From Pluralibacter sp. (GTDB lineage: Bacteria > Pseudomonadota > Gammaproteobacteria > Enterobacterales > Enterobacteriaceae), in assembly GCF_019237635.1 (NCBI RefSeq), contig NZ_JAFAGS010000116.1, forward strand, positions 1 to 34,877: DNA of 34,877 nucleotides, in the 5' to 3' direction. Positions 19,796 to 30,035 of this stretch are shown piece after piece (position 1 is the first letter of the stretch; every line of letters begins with the position of its first letter). Under the pieces are notes generated by a model. The model made no database searches, was not told the origin of the DNA, and saw only the letters and a list, made by a program, of their open reading frames with translations. The position numbers were made by a program, and so were the translations under genes.

Positions 19796-19824
19796 CCCGG
19801 CGCCAGCGCGCGCGCTGCCGGAAA
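19796..19824 (+). repeat. 29-bp direct repeat, copy 2
   Basis: An exact copy of 19735-19763. It runs directly into the intact second part of yecD (NWWTYPQ). The bases just outside the two copies differ on both sides, so the repeat is exactly 29 bp. Confidence 0.95.
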
Positions 19825-20143
19825 ACTGGTGGACCTACCCGCAGGCGCTGGGTAAAAAAGAGAGCGATATCGACGTCACCAAGCGTCAGTGGGGCGCCTT
19901 CTATGGCACCGATCTGGAGCTTCAACTGCGTCGTCGCGGTATCGACACGCTTATCCTGTGCGGCATCTCCACCAACATTGGCGTTGAGTCTACCGCCCGT
20001 AACGCCTGGGAACTGGGGTTTAACCTGGTGATCGCCGAAGACGCGTGTAGCGCCGCCAGCGCCGAACAGCATCAGGGAAGCATGACCCATATATTCCCCC
20101 GCATCGCCCGCGTGCGCAGCACTGGGGAGATCCTCAAGGCCTT

Positions 20144-20962
20144 ATGATTTATCTTGGGCTCCCGCAATGGTCGCACCCGAAATGGGTACGGCTGGGCATA
20201 ACCGGTCTGGACATCTACGCTCGCCACTTTAATTGCGTGGAGGGCAACACCACGCTGTATGCCCTGCCGAAAGCGGAGATCGTCGAGCGGTGGAAAGCGC
20301 AGACCGACGATCACTTCCGCTTCTGTTTTAAGTTTCCGGCGACGATATCCCATCAGGCGGCGCTCCGTCACTGTGATGATTTAACCACGGAATTCTTTGA
20401 CCGACTGGACCCGCTGGCCGCGCGTATCGGTCAGTACTGGCTGCAGCTACCGGCGACCTTTGGCCCTGGCGACCTCCCTGCCCTGTGGGCGTTTCTTGAC
20501 GGTCTGCCGGGCGCGTTCACCTACGGCGTTGAGGTGCGCCATCCGCAGTTTTTCGCCAAAGGCGAAGAGGAAAAGCAGCTCAACCGTGGGCTGCACGCGC
20601 GTGGCGTTAACCGCGTCATCCTCGACAGCCGCCCGGTGCATAGCGCCATACCGCACAGTGAGGCGGTGATTGACGCCCAGCGCAAAAAGCCGAAGGTACC
20701 GGTTCACGCCGTGGTTACCGCCGCGAATCCGATGGTGCGCTTTATCGGCAGCGACGACATGGCGCAGAACCAGCAACTGTTCGCCGTCTGGCTGCAAACC
20801 CTGCCGCAGTGGACACAGAACACAACGCCGTATCTGTTTTTACACACTCCGGATATCGCCCAGGCGCCGGAGCTGGTGGATACCCTGTGGAGCGACCTGC
20901 AGCGCGTATTGCCGGATATCGGTTCAGCGCCGTCGATCCCATTGCAAACTTCTCTTTTCTGA
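20144..20962 (+). CDS. yecE: DUF72 family protein YecE
   Basis: YecE belongs to the DUF72 family of TIM-barrel-like proteins with no established activity. The 272-aa product has the expected length and opens with [14 protein letters not shown] and the [14 protein letters not shown] segment typical of the family. [11 protein letters not shown] and a region around GVEVRHPQF follow. Its ATG overlaps the yecD stop by 4 bp, so it was probably cotranscribed and translationally coupled with yecD, which is broken here. yecN follows 52 bp later with its own ribosome-binding site. Confidence 0.94.
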   Translation: MIYLGLPQWSHPKWVRLGITGLDIYARHFNCVEGNTTLYALPKAEIVERWKAQTDDHFRFCFKFPATISHQAALRHCDDLTTEFFDRLDPLAARIGQYWLQLPATFGPGDLPALWAFLDGLPGAFTYGVEVRHPQFFAKGEEEKQLNRGLHARGVNRVILDSRPVHSAIPHSEAVIDAQRKKPKVPVHAVVTAANPMVRFIGSDDMAQNQQLFAVWLQTLPQWTQNTTPYLFLHTPDIAQAPELVDTLWSDLQRVLPDIGSAPSIPLQTSLF

Positions 20963-21014
20963 TTTTCCTTTCTATCATAGACAGTGCCATCGACCAGTTT
21001 AAAAGGGAGTTTGT

Positions 21015-23162
<2,148 letters not shown>

Positions 23163-23173
23163 TACCTTAGTCG

Positions 23174-23206
23174 AAAAAAAGGCCCCTGTTTAAATGGCAG
23201 GGGCCT
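23174..23206 (-). terminator. Terminator of cutC and micL
   Basis: AGGCCCCTG and CAGGGGCCT (23180-23188 and 23198-23206) form a 9-bp stem. Read on the minus strand it is followed by seven T residues. It ends cutC and supplies the 3' end of the MicL sRNA; in the other direction it may also help stop cmoB, though without a T run. Confidence 0.9.
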
Positions 23207-23477
23207 GGTACAAACAAGCATCACATTGGGCGACATGATGCGCGGTAAAAACGGTTACTTCGCGTAGCGGGATACGATAGTGCTCATCTCCGCCACCGAC
23301 GCGCCATTGACGGCGTATCGGGAATATTCATCGGCATCCGGATCCGTGGACATTGACAGACCGGGATTACGGTAGCGCATCGGTGATGGCACCCACTGTC
23401 CGGCGGAACTGTGCAACTCCTTCACGCCAGCATTGAGAAACAGCTCCAGGTTATTCGCCCTGACGCCTGCCCCAGCC
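23174..23477 (-). ncRNA. micL: MicL small RNA, transcribed from inside cutC
   Basis: In E. coli MicL is a sigma-E-dependent RNA of about 307 nt that starts inside cutC, ends at the cutC terminator and is processed to an 80-nt 3' form that represses lpp. Here a sigma-E-like promoter lies inside cutC, and the distance from its predicted start (about 23477) to the terminator T run is about 304 nt. The short form would cover roughly 23174-23253, in the cutC 3' untranslated region. The call rests on position, promoter and terminator; pairing with lpp was not tested. Confidence 0.75.
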
Positions 23478-23998
23478 ATTATTATTGGAGTATCGCTTGC
23501 GGCAATTAGTTCCCTGATAAGCGAAAGACCTTTTTCCGCACTCGGCTGCTGCCCGGAAGTCAGGATCCGCGCGACGCCCAGCGAGGCCAGTTGCCTGAAG
23601 GCCTGATGCGGATTGGCGCACATGTCGAACGCCCGATGAAACGTCACCGCCAGCGGACCGGCAGCGTCCATAATCAGCTGCATTCTGGGAAGGTCTACCT
23701 GGCCCGCGGCATTCAGTACGCCGGTTACCAGCCCCGGAAAACCAAGCTCACGGAGGGTGCGAATATCCTCCAGCATGGCGGTAAACTCACCTTCGGTGTA
23801 GCAAAAATCGCCGCCGCGGGGGCGAACTATCGGATGTACCGGAATCGTCACCTGCTGGCGCACCGATTTCAACACGCCGAACGACGGCGTTAACCCGCCT
23901 TCCAGCGGCGCGGCGCACAGCTCAATACGGTCAGCGCCCTCCAGCTGCGCTTCACGAGCACACTCCATGCTGTAACAGCAGATTTCCAGCAAAGCCAT
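23255..23998 (-). CDS. cutC: CutC family protein
   Basis: CutC was named for copper homeostasis, but in E. coli the copper phenotype has been traced to loss of the MicL sRNA encoded in its 3' end, so the protein's own function remains unclear. The 247-aa TIM-barrel protein (248 in E. coli) has the family stretches [38 protein letters not shown] and [14 protein letters not shown]. It converges with cmoB and has yecM upstream on the same strand. AGGAGAAGG precedes the ATG. A sigma-E-type promoter lies within the coding sequence. Confidence 0.96.
   Translation of the reverse strand: MALLEICCYSMECAREAQLEGADRIELCAAPLEGGLTPSFGVLKSVRQQVTIPVHPIVRPRGGDFCYTEGEFTAMLEDIRTLRELGFPGLVTGVLNAAGQVDLPRMQLIMDAAGPLAVTFHRAFDMCANPHQAFRQLASLGVARILTSGQQPSAEKGLSLIRELIAASDTPIIMAGAGVRANNLELFLNAGVKELHSSAGQWVPSPMRYRNPGLSMSTDPDADEYSRYAVNGASVAEMSTIVSRYAK
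23483..23513 (-). promoter_or_regulatory. Sigma-E-type promoter of micL inside cutC
   Basis: On the minus strand GGAACTA (23507-23513), a 17-bp spacer, and TCCAATA (23483-23489) resemble the sigma-E consensus (GGAACTT, 15-17 bp, TCTAA/TCAAA). Predicted start is near 23477. Confidence 0.7.
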
Positions 23999-24064
23999 TA
24001 CCTTCTCCTTTTTTGACTAACGCGTCATCATGCCATGATTGCCTTATGCAGATCTCGCGTAAGC

Positions 24065-24640
24065 TCACATTGTTGCATCGCCTGCTTCGCTGGCGACGAT
24101 CGCTTCGATAGACCAGGGATGAAACTTAATGGTTGTCTTACCGTCCGTGACGGCAAGGGTCGGGTTCGGCAGACGCTCCCGCTCCCCTTTCGGCGAACTG
24201 GTTTTCACCACCATCCCCGGCTGGCTTAACCCGTCATCCGCCAGTAACGCCAGCGCACGGGCGTTAAGCGTCTGCGGCTCGCCAGGCAGGACGATTTCGA
24301 TATGTTCCCATCCTTCATGCGGATACCGCTTTTCACCCGGCCAGGGCAGCTCGACTACCGTGAATTGCCAGTGGGCGACGGACACCGGCTGATGCAGTTT
24401 GAACAGACAGATGGGACGCCCGTTGATGATGTTTTCCGACAACAGCTCGCCGCATTGTTCAAATCCTTTGCGCCAGCGTTCAGCGGTCGCGTTCTGATGG
24501 CAGCGCAAGGAGATATGGTCCGCAGACAGCGGCGCTATATCCAGCCCCAGTCGGGTGGCAAGTTCTGTTAACGCTTCGGTGAATCGCGGCAAATCTGCGG
24601 AAATATCATGCAGCTCAGGGATGCTTTGCCAGTGTGTCAT
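24065..24640 (-). CDS. yecM: VOC-fold protein YecM
   Basis: YecM is a conserved enterobacterial protein of unknown function with a structure in the vicinal-oxygen-chelate/isomerase-like class. The start at MTHWQSIPELHDI gives 191 aa (188 in E. coli) with GAGGT just upstream; the open frame to 24775 is not conserved. Metal-site-like histidines are in ADHISLRCHQNATAERW and HEGWEHIEIVLPGE, and the C-terminus keeps VTDGKTTIKFHPWSIEAIVASE. It lies upstream of cutC on the same strand and divergent from argS. Confidence 0.94.
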   Translation of the reverse strand: MTHWQSIPELHDISADLPRFTEALTELATRLGLDIAPLSADHISLRCHQNATAERWRKGFEQCGELLSENIINGRPICLFKLHQPVSVAHWQFTVVELPWPGEKRYPHEGWEHIEIVLPGEPQTLNARALALLADDGLSQPGMVVKTSSPKGERERLPNPTLAVTDGKTTIKFHPWSIEAIVASEAGDATM

Positions 24641-24783
24641 TCTTACCTCTGCAAAGGGGCTAAAGAGCGCTAATCTACCCTGTTGTCGCCGGCATACCAA
24701 ATGAAGATTACGCCCGGCGGCGTATGAATGATTATTCGTTAATCGTGCGCTGTTTTTCCTCGCCTCGCCGCGCATGCGCAGGG

Positions 24784-24812
24784 CTGACGGCGCAGGGCAA
24801 ATACGGTATAAT
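24784..24812 (+). promoter_or_regulatory. Promoter of argS
   Basis: CTGACG (24784-24789), a 17-bp spacer and a perfect TATAAT (24807-24812), followed by a GC-rich discriminator. It gives a leader of about 65 nt before the argS GTG. Confidence 0.75.
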
Positions 24813-24883
24813 CGCGCGTTATATTGTCCACATCCCGGCGCTGCCAGATAATAAATGCAGCGCCATCAACGTAAGGTATTCCG

Positions 24884-26617
24884 GTGAATATTCAGGCTCT
24901 TCTCTCAGAAAAAGTCAGTCAGGCCCTGATTGCGGCAGGCGCGCCTGCCGATTGCGAACCGCAGGTTCGTCAGTCAGCAAAAGTACAGTTCGGCGACTAT
25001 CAGGCCAATGGCGTGATGGCAGTTGCTAAAAAACTGGGCATGGCCCCGCGACAACTGGCAGAGCAGGTGCTGTCTCATCTCGACCTCAACGGCATCGCCA
25101 ACAAGGTTGAGATCGCCGGTCCGGGCTTTATCAATATCTTCCTCGACCCGGCATTTCTTGCGCAGCACATTGACGCGGCGCTGGCTTCCGATCGTCTGGG
25201 CGTGGCGAAGCAGCCTGCGCAGACCGTGGTTATCGATTACTCCGCCCCTAACGTGGCAAAAGAGATGCACGTCGGTCACGTGCGCTCCACCATCATCGGC
25301 GACGCCTCCGTGCGTACCCTGGAATTTCTCGGTCACAAGGTTATCCGCGCCAACCACGTCGGCGACTGGGGCACCCAGTTCGGTATGCTGATTGCTTATC
25401 TTGAGAAGCAGCAGCAGGAGAACGCCGGCGATATGGCGCTTTCTGACCTTGAAGGTTTCTACCGCGAAGCGAAAAAACACTACGACGAAGACGAAGCCTT
25501 TGCCGAGCGCGCGCGCGCCTACGTGGTGAAGCTGCAGGGCGGCGATGAGTACTGCCGTCAGATGTGGCGCAAGCTGGTCGACATCACCATGACCCAGAAC
25601 CAGATTACCTACGAGCGCCTGAATGTGACGCTGACCCGTGACGACGTGATGGGTGAAAGCCTGTATAACCCAATGCTGCCGGGCATCGTCGCCGATCTGA
25701 AAGCCAAAGGTCTGGCCGTTGAGAGCGAAGGCGCCACCGTCGTATTCCTTGATGAGTTCAAAAACAAGGAAGGTGAACCGATGGGCGTTATCATCCAGAA
25801 AAAAGACGGCGGCTATCTCTATACCACCACCGATATCGCCTGTGCCAAATACCGTTATGAAACCCTGCATGCGGACCGCGTGCTGTACTATATCGACTCC
25901 CGCCAGCACCAGCACCTGATGCAGGCATGGACTATCGTGCGTAAAGCCGGTTACGTACCTGATTGCGTACCGCTGGAACACCACATGTTCGGTATGATGC
26001 TGGGCAAAGACGGTAAGCCGTTCAAAACCCGCGCTGGCGGCACCATTAAGCTCTCCGAACTGCTGGATGAAGCACTGGATCGCGCCCGTCGCCTGGTCGC
26101 GGAGAAGAACCCGGATATGCCTGCCGACGAGCTGGAAAAACTGGCCAACGCGGTCGGTATCGGCGCCGTTAAATATGCAGACCTGTCGAAAAGCCGTACC
26201 ACCGACTACATCTTCGACTGGGATCTGATGCTGGCCTTCGAAGGCAACACCGCGCCGTATATGCAGTATGCCTACACCCGCGTGCTCTCTGTATTCCGCA
26301 AAGCCGGTATCGAAGAAAACGCGCTGGCGAACGCTGCGGTGATTATCACTGAAGATCGCGAAGCACAGCTGGCGGCGCGCCTGCTGCAATTTGAAGAGAC
26401 GCTGACTGTGGTGGCCCGCGACGGTACGCCGCACGTGATGTGCGCCTATCTCTACGATTTGGCGGGTCTGTTCTCCGGTTTCTACGAGCACTGCCCGATC
26501 CTCTCCGCAGACAGCGAAGCGGTTCGCAACAGCCGCCTGAAGCTGGCGCTGCTGACCGCGAAGACCTTGAAGCTGGGTCTGGATACGCTGGGTATCGAAA
26601 CCGTCGAGCGTATGTAA
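24884..26617 (+). CDS. argS: Arginyl-tRNA synthetase (ArgS), GTG start
   Basis: ArgS charges tRNA-Arg and is a class I synthetase that needs tRNA to activate arginine. The product is 577 aa, the E. coli length. The start codon is GTG at 24884 (protein begins [11 protein letters not shown]), with AAGG upstream. The N-terminal Add1 domain is followed by the HIGH-type motif in [18 protein letters not shown], the catalytic core [18 protein letters not shown] in place of a canonical KMSKS, and the C-terminal anticodon-binding helices ending in [13 protein letters not shown] compact bidirectional terminator separates it from the convergent GH105 gene. Confidence 0.98.
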   Translation: MNIQALLSEKVSQALIAAGAPADCEPQVRQSAKVQFGDYQANGVMAVAKKLGMAPRQLAEQVLSHLDLNGIANKVEIAGPGFINIFLDPAFLAQHIDAALASDRLGVAKQPAQTVVIDYSAPNVAKEMHVGHVRSTIIGDASVRTLEFLGHKVIRANHVGDWGTQFGMLIAYLEKQQQENAGDMALSDLEGFYREAKKHYDEDEAFAERARAYVVKLQGGDEYCRQMWRKLVDITMTQNQITYERLNVTLTRDDVMGESLYNPMLPGIVADLKAKGLAVESEGATVVFLDEFKNKEGEPMGVIIQKKDGGYLYTTTDIACAKYRYETLHADRVLYYIDSRQHQHLMQAWTIVRKAGYVPDCVPLEHHMFGMMLGKDGKPFKTRAGGTIKLSELLDEALDRARRLVAEKNPDMPADELEKLANAVGIGAVKYADLSKSRTTDYIFDWDLMLAFEGNTAPYMQYAYTRVLSVFRKAGIEENALANAAVIITEDREAQLAARLLQFEETLTVVARDGTPHVMCAYLYDLAGLFSGFYEHCPILSADSEAVRNSRLKLALLTAKTLKLGLDTLGIETVERM

Positions 26618-26622
26618 GCGAT

Positions 26623-26649
26623 AAAAAACCCGGCGACGCCGGGTTTTTT
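26623..26649. terminator. Bidirectional terminator between argS and the GH105 gene
   Basis: AAAAAACCCGGCG and CGCCGGGTTTTTT form a 13-bp perfect inverted repeat around one base, with A runs on the left and T runs on the right. It ends argS on the plus strand and the GH105 gene on the minus strand. Confidence 0.93.
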
Positions 26650-26654
26650 CATCC

Positions 26655-27794
26655 TCAGAAGTATTTGCGCAAATACTCGGTCAGACACAATATCGCCATC
26701 GCCTGGCCATAAGGCATGGACGTCAGCGGGATCTGGCGATAGAAATCAAGATTCGAACCCATCCCGGTACCGAACGAGGTTTGCAGCAACTCCCCTTCCG
26801 GCGACACGTGCGCCACGATGCCGCGAATGGCTTTCTCCGCAACATCCGCATAGTCGGCGCTGACATAACGTTTGCGCACCGCCTTGAGAATACCATAGGC
26901 AAACCCGGCGGTTGCCGAGGCTTCAAGGTAGGAGTTAGGGTCATCAAGCAACGTATGCCACAGCCCGCTGTCATCCTGACAGCTCGCCAGGGCGGCGATT
27001 TGCGCATTCAATACCTGCACCAGATAACGCCGTACGGCGTTATTCTCCGGCAGATCCACCAGTTCGAGAAAATCCGGAATCACGATGGTCAACCAGCTGT
27101 TTCCGCGCGCCCAGCGGGCGTTAGCAAAGTTATGGTTGCCCTCATAGTTCCAGCCATGGAACCACAGACCGGTTTGTCGGTCCATCAGGTTCTGTACGTG
27201 CAGCAGGAACTGATACACCGCCTCTTCCACATAGTGTGGGCGGTTTAGCAGCTTGCCGATTTTAGCCAGCGGCAGCACGGTCATCATCAGCGTGTCGTCC
27301 CACATCTGCTGGTGGTTCTCTTCCGCCAGCGTAATGTGCTGCATTCCACCCTGCGCGGTGCGCGGCATCTCGTGCATCGCCCACTCAGCCCAGCTGTCCA
27401 GCCACGGCAGGTATTCCGGGTTTCCCGTCTCCTCATAGCGGTACGCGAGGGTTAAAAATGGCGCCATCGTATTGACGTTTTTGGTCGTCGCCCCTTCAGA
27501 GAAGCGGTCGGCGAACCAGCGGTCGATAATGTCACGCATCGCAAGGTCGCCGGTCTGCTGGTAATACTGATGAATACCGTACAACCCCACGCCGTGGGTC
27601 CACTCCCACCCTGCCCAGCCTTTGGTATCGATAACGCGCCCGTCATCCAGGCGCAGTAAAAACGCGCCGCTATCGTCCTTAATATTGACCAGATTCTGCG
27701 TCACTTTCTCAATCAGCGCCTTCAGCGCCTCTCTGGAGATAAAGCGTTCAGGCTGACGCAGTAATGGGCTATGTTTCACGGGCCAGACTTTCAT
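26655..27794 (-). CDS. GH105 unsaturated rhamnogalacturonyl hydrolase
   Basis: The 379-aa protein fits glycoside hydrolase family 105 (YteR/YesR-like). These enzymes remove the unsaturated uronic acid left at the non-reducing end by pectate or rhamnogalacturonan lyases. Visible are the repeated (alpha/alpha)6-barrel pattern, GWAGWEWTHGVGLYGIHQYYQQTG (60-83), the catalytic-type MWDDTLMM with D166/D167, WARGNSWLT and a C-terminal aromatic-rich end. There is no signal peptide, so it acts in the cytoplasm on imported oligosaccharides. It starts 4 bp after the transporter stop, with AGAGG inside the transporter's last codons, and is clearly co-expressed with it. The products would enter 2-keto-3-deoxygluconate metabolism and hence Eda. 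The pair is not present between argS and flhE in E. coli K-12. Exact substrate is inferred. Confidence 0.85.
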   Translation of the reverse strand: MKVWPVKHSPLLRQPERFISREALKALIEKVTQNLVNIKDDSGAFLLRLDDGRVIDTKGWAGWEWTHGVGLYGIHQYYQQTGDLAMRDIIDRWFADRFSEGATTKNVNTMAPFLTLAYRYEETGNPEYLPWLDSWAEWAMHEMPRTAQGGMQHITLAEENHQQMWDDTLMMTVLPLAKIGKLLNRPHYVEEAVYQFLLHVQNLMDRQTGLWFHGWNYEGNHNFANARWARGNSWLTIVIPDFLELVDLPENNAVRRYLVQVLNAQIAALASCQDDSGLWHTLLDDPNSYLEASATAGFAYGILKAVRKRYVSADYADVAEKAIRGIVAHVSPEGELLQTSFGTGMGSNLDFYRQIPLTSMPYGQAMAILCLTEYLRKYF

Positions 27795-27798
27795 GGCA

Positions 27799-29382
27799 TT
27801 AACCTCTGTTAAATGTCGAATTCAGTGTTGCATTTTTTTTGAGCGCAGGCGCCGCCGGTTTCTTACGGTTCAGGTAGCCGATGTTGTTATTGCCCCACAG
27901 GGATTCATAGGGCATCCCCGCCAGCATTTCGACCGTCGCCCGCGCCTGCGGCGTGATATTCTCCGGCATCACCTGTCCATGCTCGCGCATTTTGGCGGTT
28001 TCTTCGCGCAGCACGCTGTGGGTGCTGAGGTTCAGCTTAAAGCGCAGGGAGACCAGGAACCCGCAGGCCAGCACGATAAGCGTCCCGACGCTGAGAATCA
28101 GTAAGATGGTGTGACTGACTTCGGCAGGCTGCACTTTCTGCCCGGAGACAAAGCCGGACACCTGCATAACGATGCCGACCAGCATCACCGCGCCAGCCTG
28201 AGAAGCTTTGCGGGTCAGGGTCATAATGCCGGCAAAAATACCCTCGCGGCGCTGACCGGTGATGACTTCGTCAACATCGGCGATATAGGTGTAGGTATTC
28301 CACGGCACATAGTTGATGCCGCCGCGTCCCAGGCCAGCAACCGCTGAAATCAGCAGCAACAGCGCGTAGATATCACTCATTCCGGCGTAATACAGCACGG
28401 CATAAGAGAGCGAGCTCAGACCAAACAGCACCACCACCATCCGGTAAGACGGCGCGGGTCCAAAGCGAATACACAGCGGGATCATGGCAATCACCGCGAT
28501 AAACTGGAAGCTGGCCATTGTCCCCAGCAGATTGGACGCGACCGACGCCTCCTGCATCAGCACGAACACCACATAGTAAGTAAATACCGCATTAAAGACG
28601 TCCTGGGCGATATAGCCCCCGAGGTACATCCCCAAATGCTGGCGGAAAATTTTGATACGCAGCGTCGAGCTCAGTTCGATAAACAGGCGGTTCAGGCTCT
28701 GCGCCAGCGACAGCTGCTTTTTCTCCTCTTCGGCGCGTAACGCCGCTTCGGTCCATTCTTCACGCGGACGCTCCCAGGTAAAGCACCAGACAAAAATCAG
28801 CATGATTGCGCACAGCACCGAGAAGACCATGCTCGCGTAAAAGAAAGAGATAGCGTTGTCTTTACCGAAATGGCTCAACAGCAGGCCTGGAAGAAACGAG
28901 GCCAGGATCGCCGACATTTGCGCCATAGCGATACGCGCGCCGGAGAACTTGGTTTTCTGCTTAAAGTCATCGGTCATTTCCGGCGCCAGCGTTTCATAAG
29001 GCACCAGAATCATGGTGTAGACGATGTCGAACAGCAGGTAGGTCAGCAGGTAGTACCAGAATCCCATATCGCCGACCCACATCAGGGAGTAGCTAAATAC
29101 GCAGGGAATGCCGAGCAGGATAAAGAATTTACGGCGCCCGAAGCGCTTACCGAGCCAGGTTGAGCCAAAGTTGTCGGTGAGAAAGCCCATCAGCGGACTC
29201 ACGACGGCGTCCAGCACCCTCGCCGTCGCGAAGATAAACGTCGCCTCGATGGGGGTCAGACCACAAAACGTGGTATAGAAATAGAGTAGCCATGCAGCGG
29301 TCAGCGCGGTGGTACCTGCGCCAAGAAAATCACCCGAACCATAGGCGAGGTAATTTGCTAATCCGATTTTACGTGTTTTCAT
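27799..29382 (-). CDS. GPH-family (MFS) sugar/oligouronide transporter
   Basis: A 527-aa polytopic inner-membrane protein with about 12 membrane segments and the glycoside-pentoside-hexuronide:cation symporter pattern: N-terminal LANYLAYGSGDFLGAGTTAL and RVLDAVVSPLMGFLTDNF, a GKRFGRRKFFILLG loop, and VPYETLAPEMTDDF. The hydrophilic tail after about residue 460 is long for the family. It resembles oligogalacturonide and rhamnogalacturonide transporters (TogT/RhiT type) of plant-associated enterobacteria. Its pairing with a GH105 hydrolase supports import of short unsaturated pectin fragments. It is the first gene of a two-gene operon, with a KdgR-like box upstream. Substrate is inferred from context. 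Confidence 0.82.
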   Translation of the reverse strand: MKTRKIGLANYLAYGSGDFLGAGTTALTAAWLLYFYTTFCGLTPIEATFIFATARVLDAVVSPLMGFLTDNFGSTWLGKRFGRRKFFILLGIPCVFSYSLMWVGDMGFWYYLLTYLLFDIVYTMILVPYETLAPEMTDDFKQKTKFSGARIAMAQMSAILASFLPGLLLSHFGKDNAISFFYASMVFSVLCAIMLIFVWCFTWERPREEWTEAALRAEEEKKQLSLAQSLNRLFIELSSTLRIKIFRQHLGMYLGGYIAQDVFNAVFTYYVVFVLMQEASVASNLLGTMASFQFIAVIAMIPLCIRFGPAPSYRMVVVLFGLSSLSYAVLYYAGMSDIYALLLLISAVAGLGRGGINYVPWNTYTYIADVDEVITGQRREGIFAGIMTLTRKASQAGAVMLVGIVMQVSGFVSGQKVQPAEVSHTILLILSVGTLIVLACGFLVSLRFKLNLSTHSVLREETAKMREHGQVMPENITPQARATVEMLAGMPYESLWGNNNIGYLNRKKPAAPALKKNATLNSTFNRG

Positions 29383-29551
29383 TGCCGTAAATTCCGTGTC
29401 CGTATCAAGAGAACTCGCCCTATCTACATCAGGGCATTCTTACACGGCTACAGTAAAGTGCTGGCGCCCCTGATACCTTTTCATTGCTGCCAGCGCGCAT
29501 ACGGAAATGGCAAAAACGCAAAGAGTCATGGAACGGCTGTCACTGATTTAT

Positions 29552-29564
29552 AAAACAATGTTTT
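29552..29564. promoter_or_regulatory. KdgR-like operator upstream of the pectin-fragment operon
   Basis: AAAACAATGTTTT is a perfect inverted repeat around one central base and fits the core of the KdgR operator (consensus near TGAAACANTGTTTCA). It lies about 170 bp upstream of the transporter start. KdgR represses pectin and hexuronate genes in enterobacteria and is lifted by KDG. The rest of the 257-bp gap (29383-29639) holds no gene that I can see. Confidence 0.5.
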
Positions 29565-29597
29565 GGATACTTCAAAAGTGAGGTACTGATTTGCGAG

Positions 29598-29625
29598 CCC
29601 GCCAGCAGAAACCGCCGCTGGCGGG
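29598..29625 (-). terminator. Hairpin after flhE
   Basis: CCCGCCAGC and GCTGGCGGG (29598-29606, 29617-29625) pair perfectly over 9 bp with a 10-base loop, 15 bp past the flhE stop. There is no T run, so termination by this hairpin alone is uncertain. Confidence 0.5.
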
Positions 29626-29639
29626 GGAAGAAGAGGCGA

Positions 29640-30035
29640 TTATCGGTAGTTGACGATAACCTGGATGTTGCGCACGTTAAGGGCAGGAATAAGGCGTCCG
29701 CCGCCGGGAACTTCCCAGACAAAACGCAGCGGCTCAACCGCCGGGACGCTGTCGAAACCACGGGTTGTACCACTCTGTCCGTCCAGCTCTACACAGCGGC
29801 TTTGCGAGCACAGCCGCGCCCGAAGCCCGGCCGGCGTCGGGCCATTGATTTCATAGCGCCAGGCCACCAGCGTCATCAATCCGTTCACCGGCTGCGACGG
29901 CGCCAGCGGTGAAGACGAGGCCGACTGCCCCCGGTAGTTGAGTGTGATCCCCATACCGCTGGCCTGCCATGCGCCCTCGCCTGCGGCGTGGGCAAACAGC
30001 GGCAGCAGCGCGAGCAGTAACAGTGTGCGCATCAT
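29640..30035 (-). CDS. flhE: Flagellar protein FlhE
   Basis: FlhE is a periplasmic protein of enterobacterial flagellar systems; in Salmonella it has been linked to preventing proton leakage through the export gate. The 131-aa product (130 in E. coli) has a Sec signal peptide (MMRTLLLLALLPLFAHA, cleavage near AHA) and a small beta-rich mature domain with two cysteines in RARLCSQSRCVEL that could form a disulfide. Its start overlaps the flhA stop by 4 bp (ATGA). It is the last gene of flhB-flhA-flhE. Confidence 0.94.
   Translation of the reverse strand: MMRTLLLLALLPLFAHAAGEGAWQASGMGITLNYRGQSASSSPLAPSQPVNGLMTLVAWRYEINGPTPAGLRARLCSQSRCVELDGQSGTTRGFDSVPAVEPLRFVWEVPGGGRLIPALNVRNIQVIVNYR

Larger units (their letters stand above)
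19520..20147 (+). pseudogene. yecD: yecD, isochorismatase-family hydrolase broken by a 61-bp insertion
   Basis: The N-terminal part ([19 protein letters not shown] to [11 protein letters not shown]) reads to a TAG after residue 86. The remainder ([12 protein letters not shown] to [13 protein letters not shown]) continues in another frame to the stop at 20147. Dropping 61 bp joins the halves into a protein of about 188 aa, the E. coli YecD length. The join falls exactly between LPE and NWW, contiguous in YecD. The catalytic Asp (VVIDLQ), the Lys of KRQWGAF and the Cys ([13 protein letters not shown]) of the cysteine-hydrolase fold are all still encoded, so the damage is confined to the insertion. 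The stop overlaps the yecE start (ATGA), so loss of yecD translation might lower yecE expression. The physiological substrate of YecD is not known to me. Confidence 0.9.

Noticed and set aside
19735..19824. A genuine minimal CRISPR array (two 29-bp repeats, one 32-bp spacer).
   Set aside because: The first repeat is native yecD coding sequence, there are only two copies, and no leader or cas genes lie nearby. It is reported as an insertion with CRISPR-like dimensions, not as an array.
24974..26491. Long open frame (505 codons) on the minus strand opposite argS.
   Set aside because: It is the antisense shadow of argS in a GC-rich gene; the predicted protein shows no domain and argS is certain.
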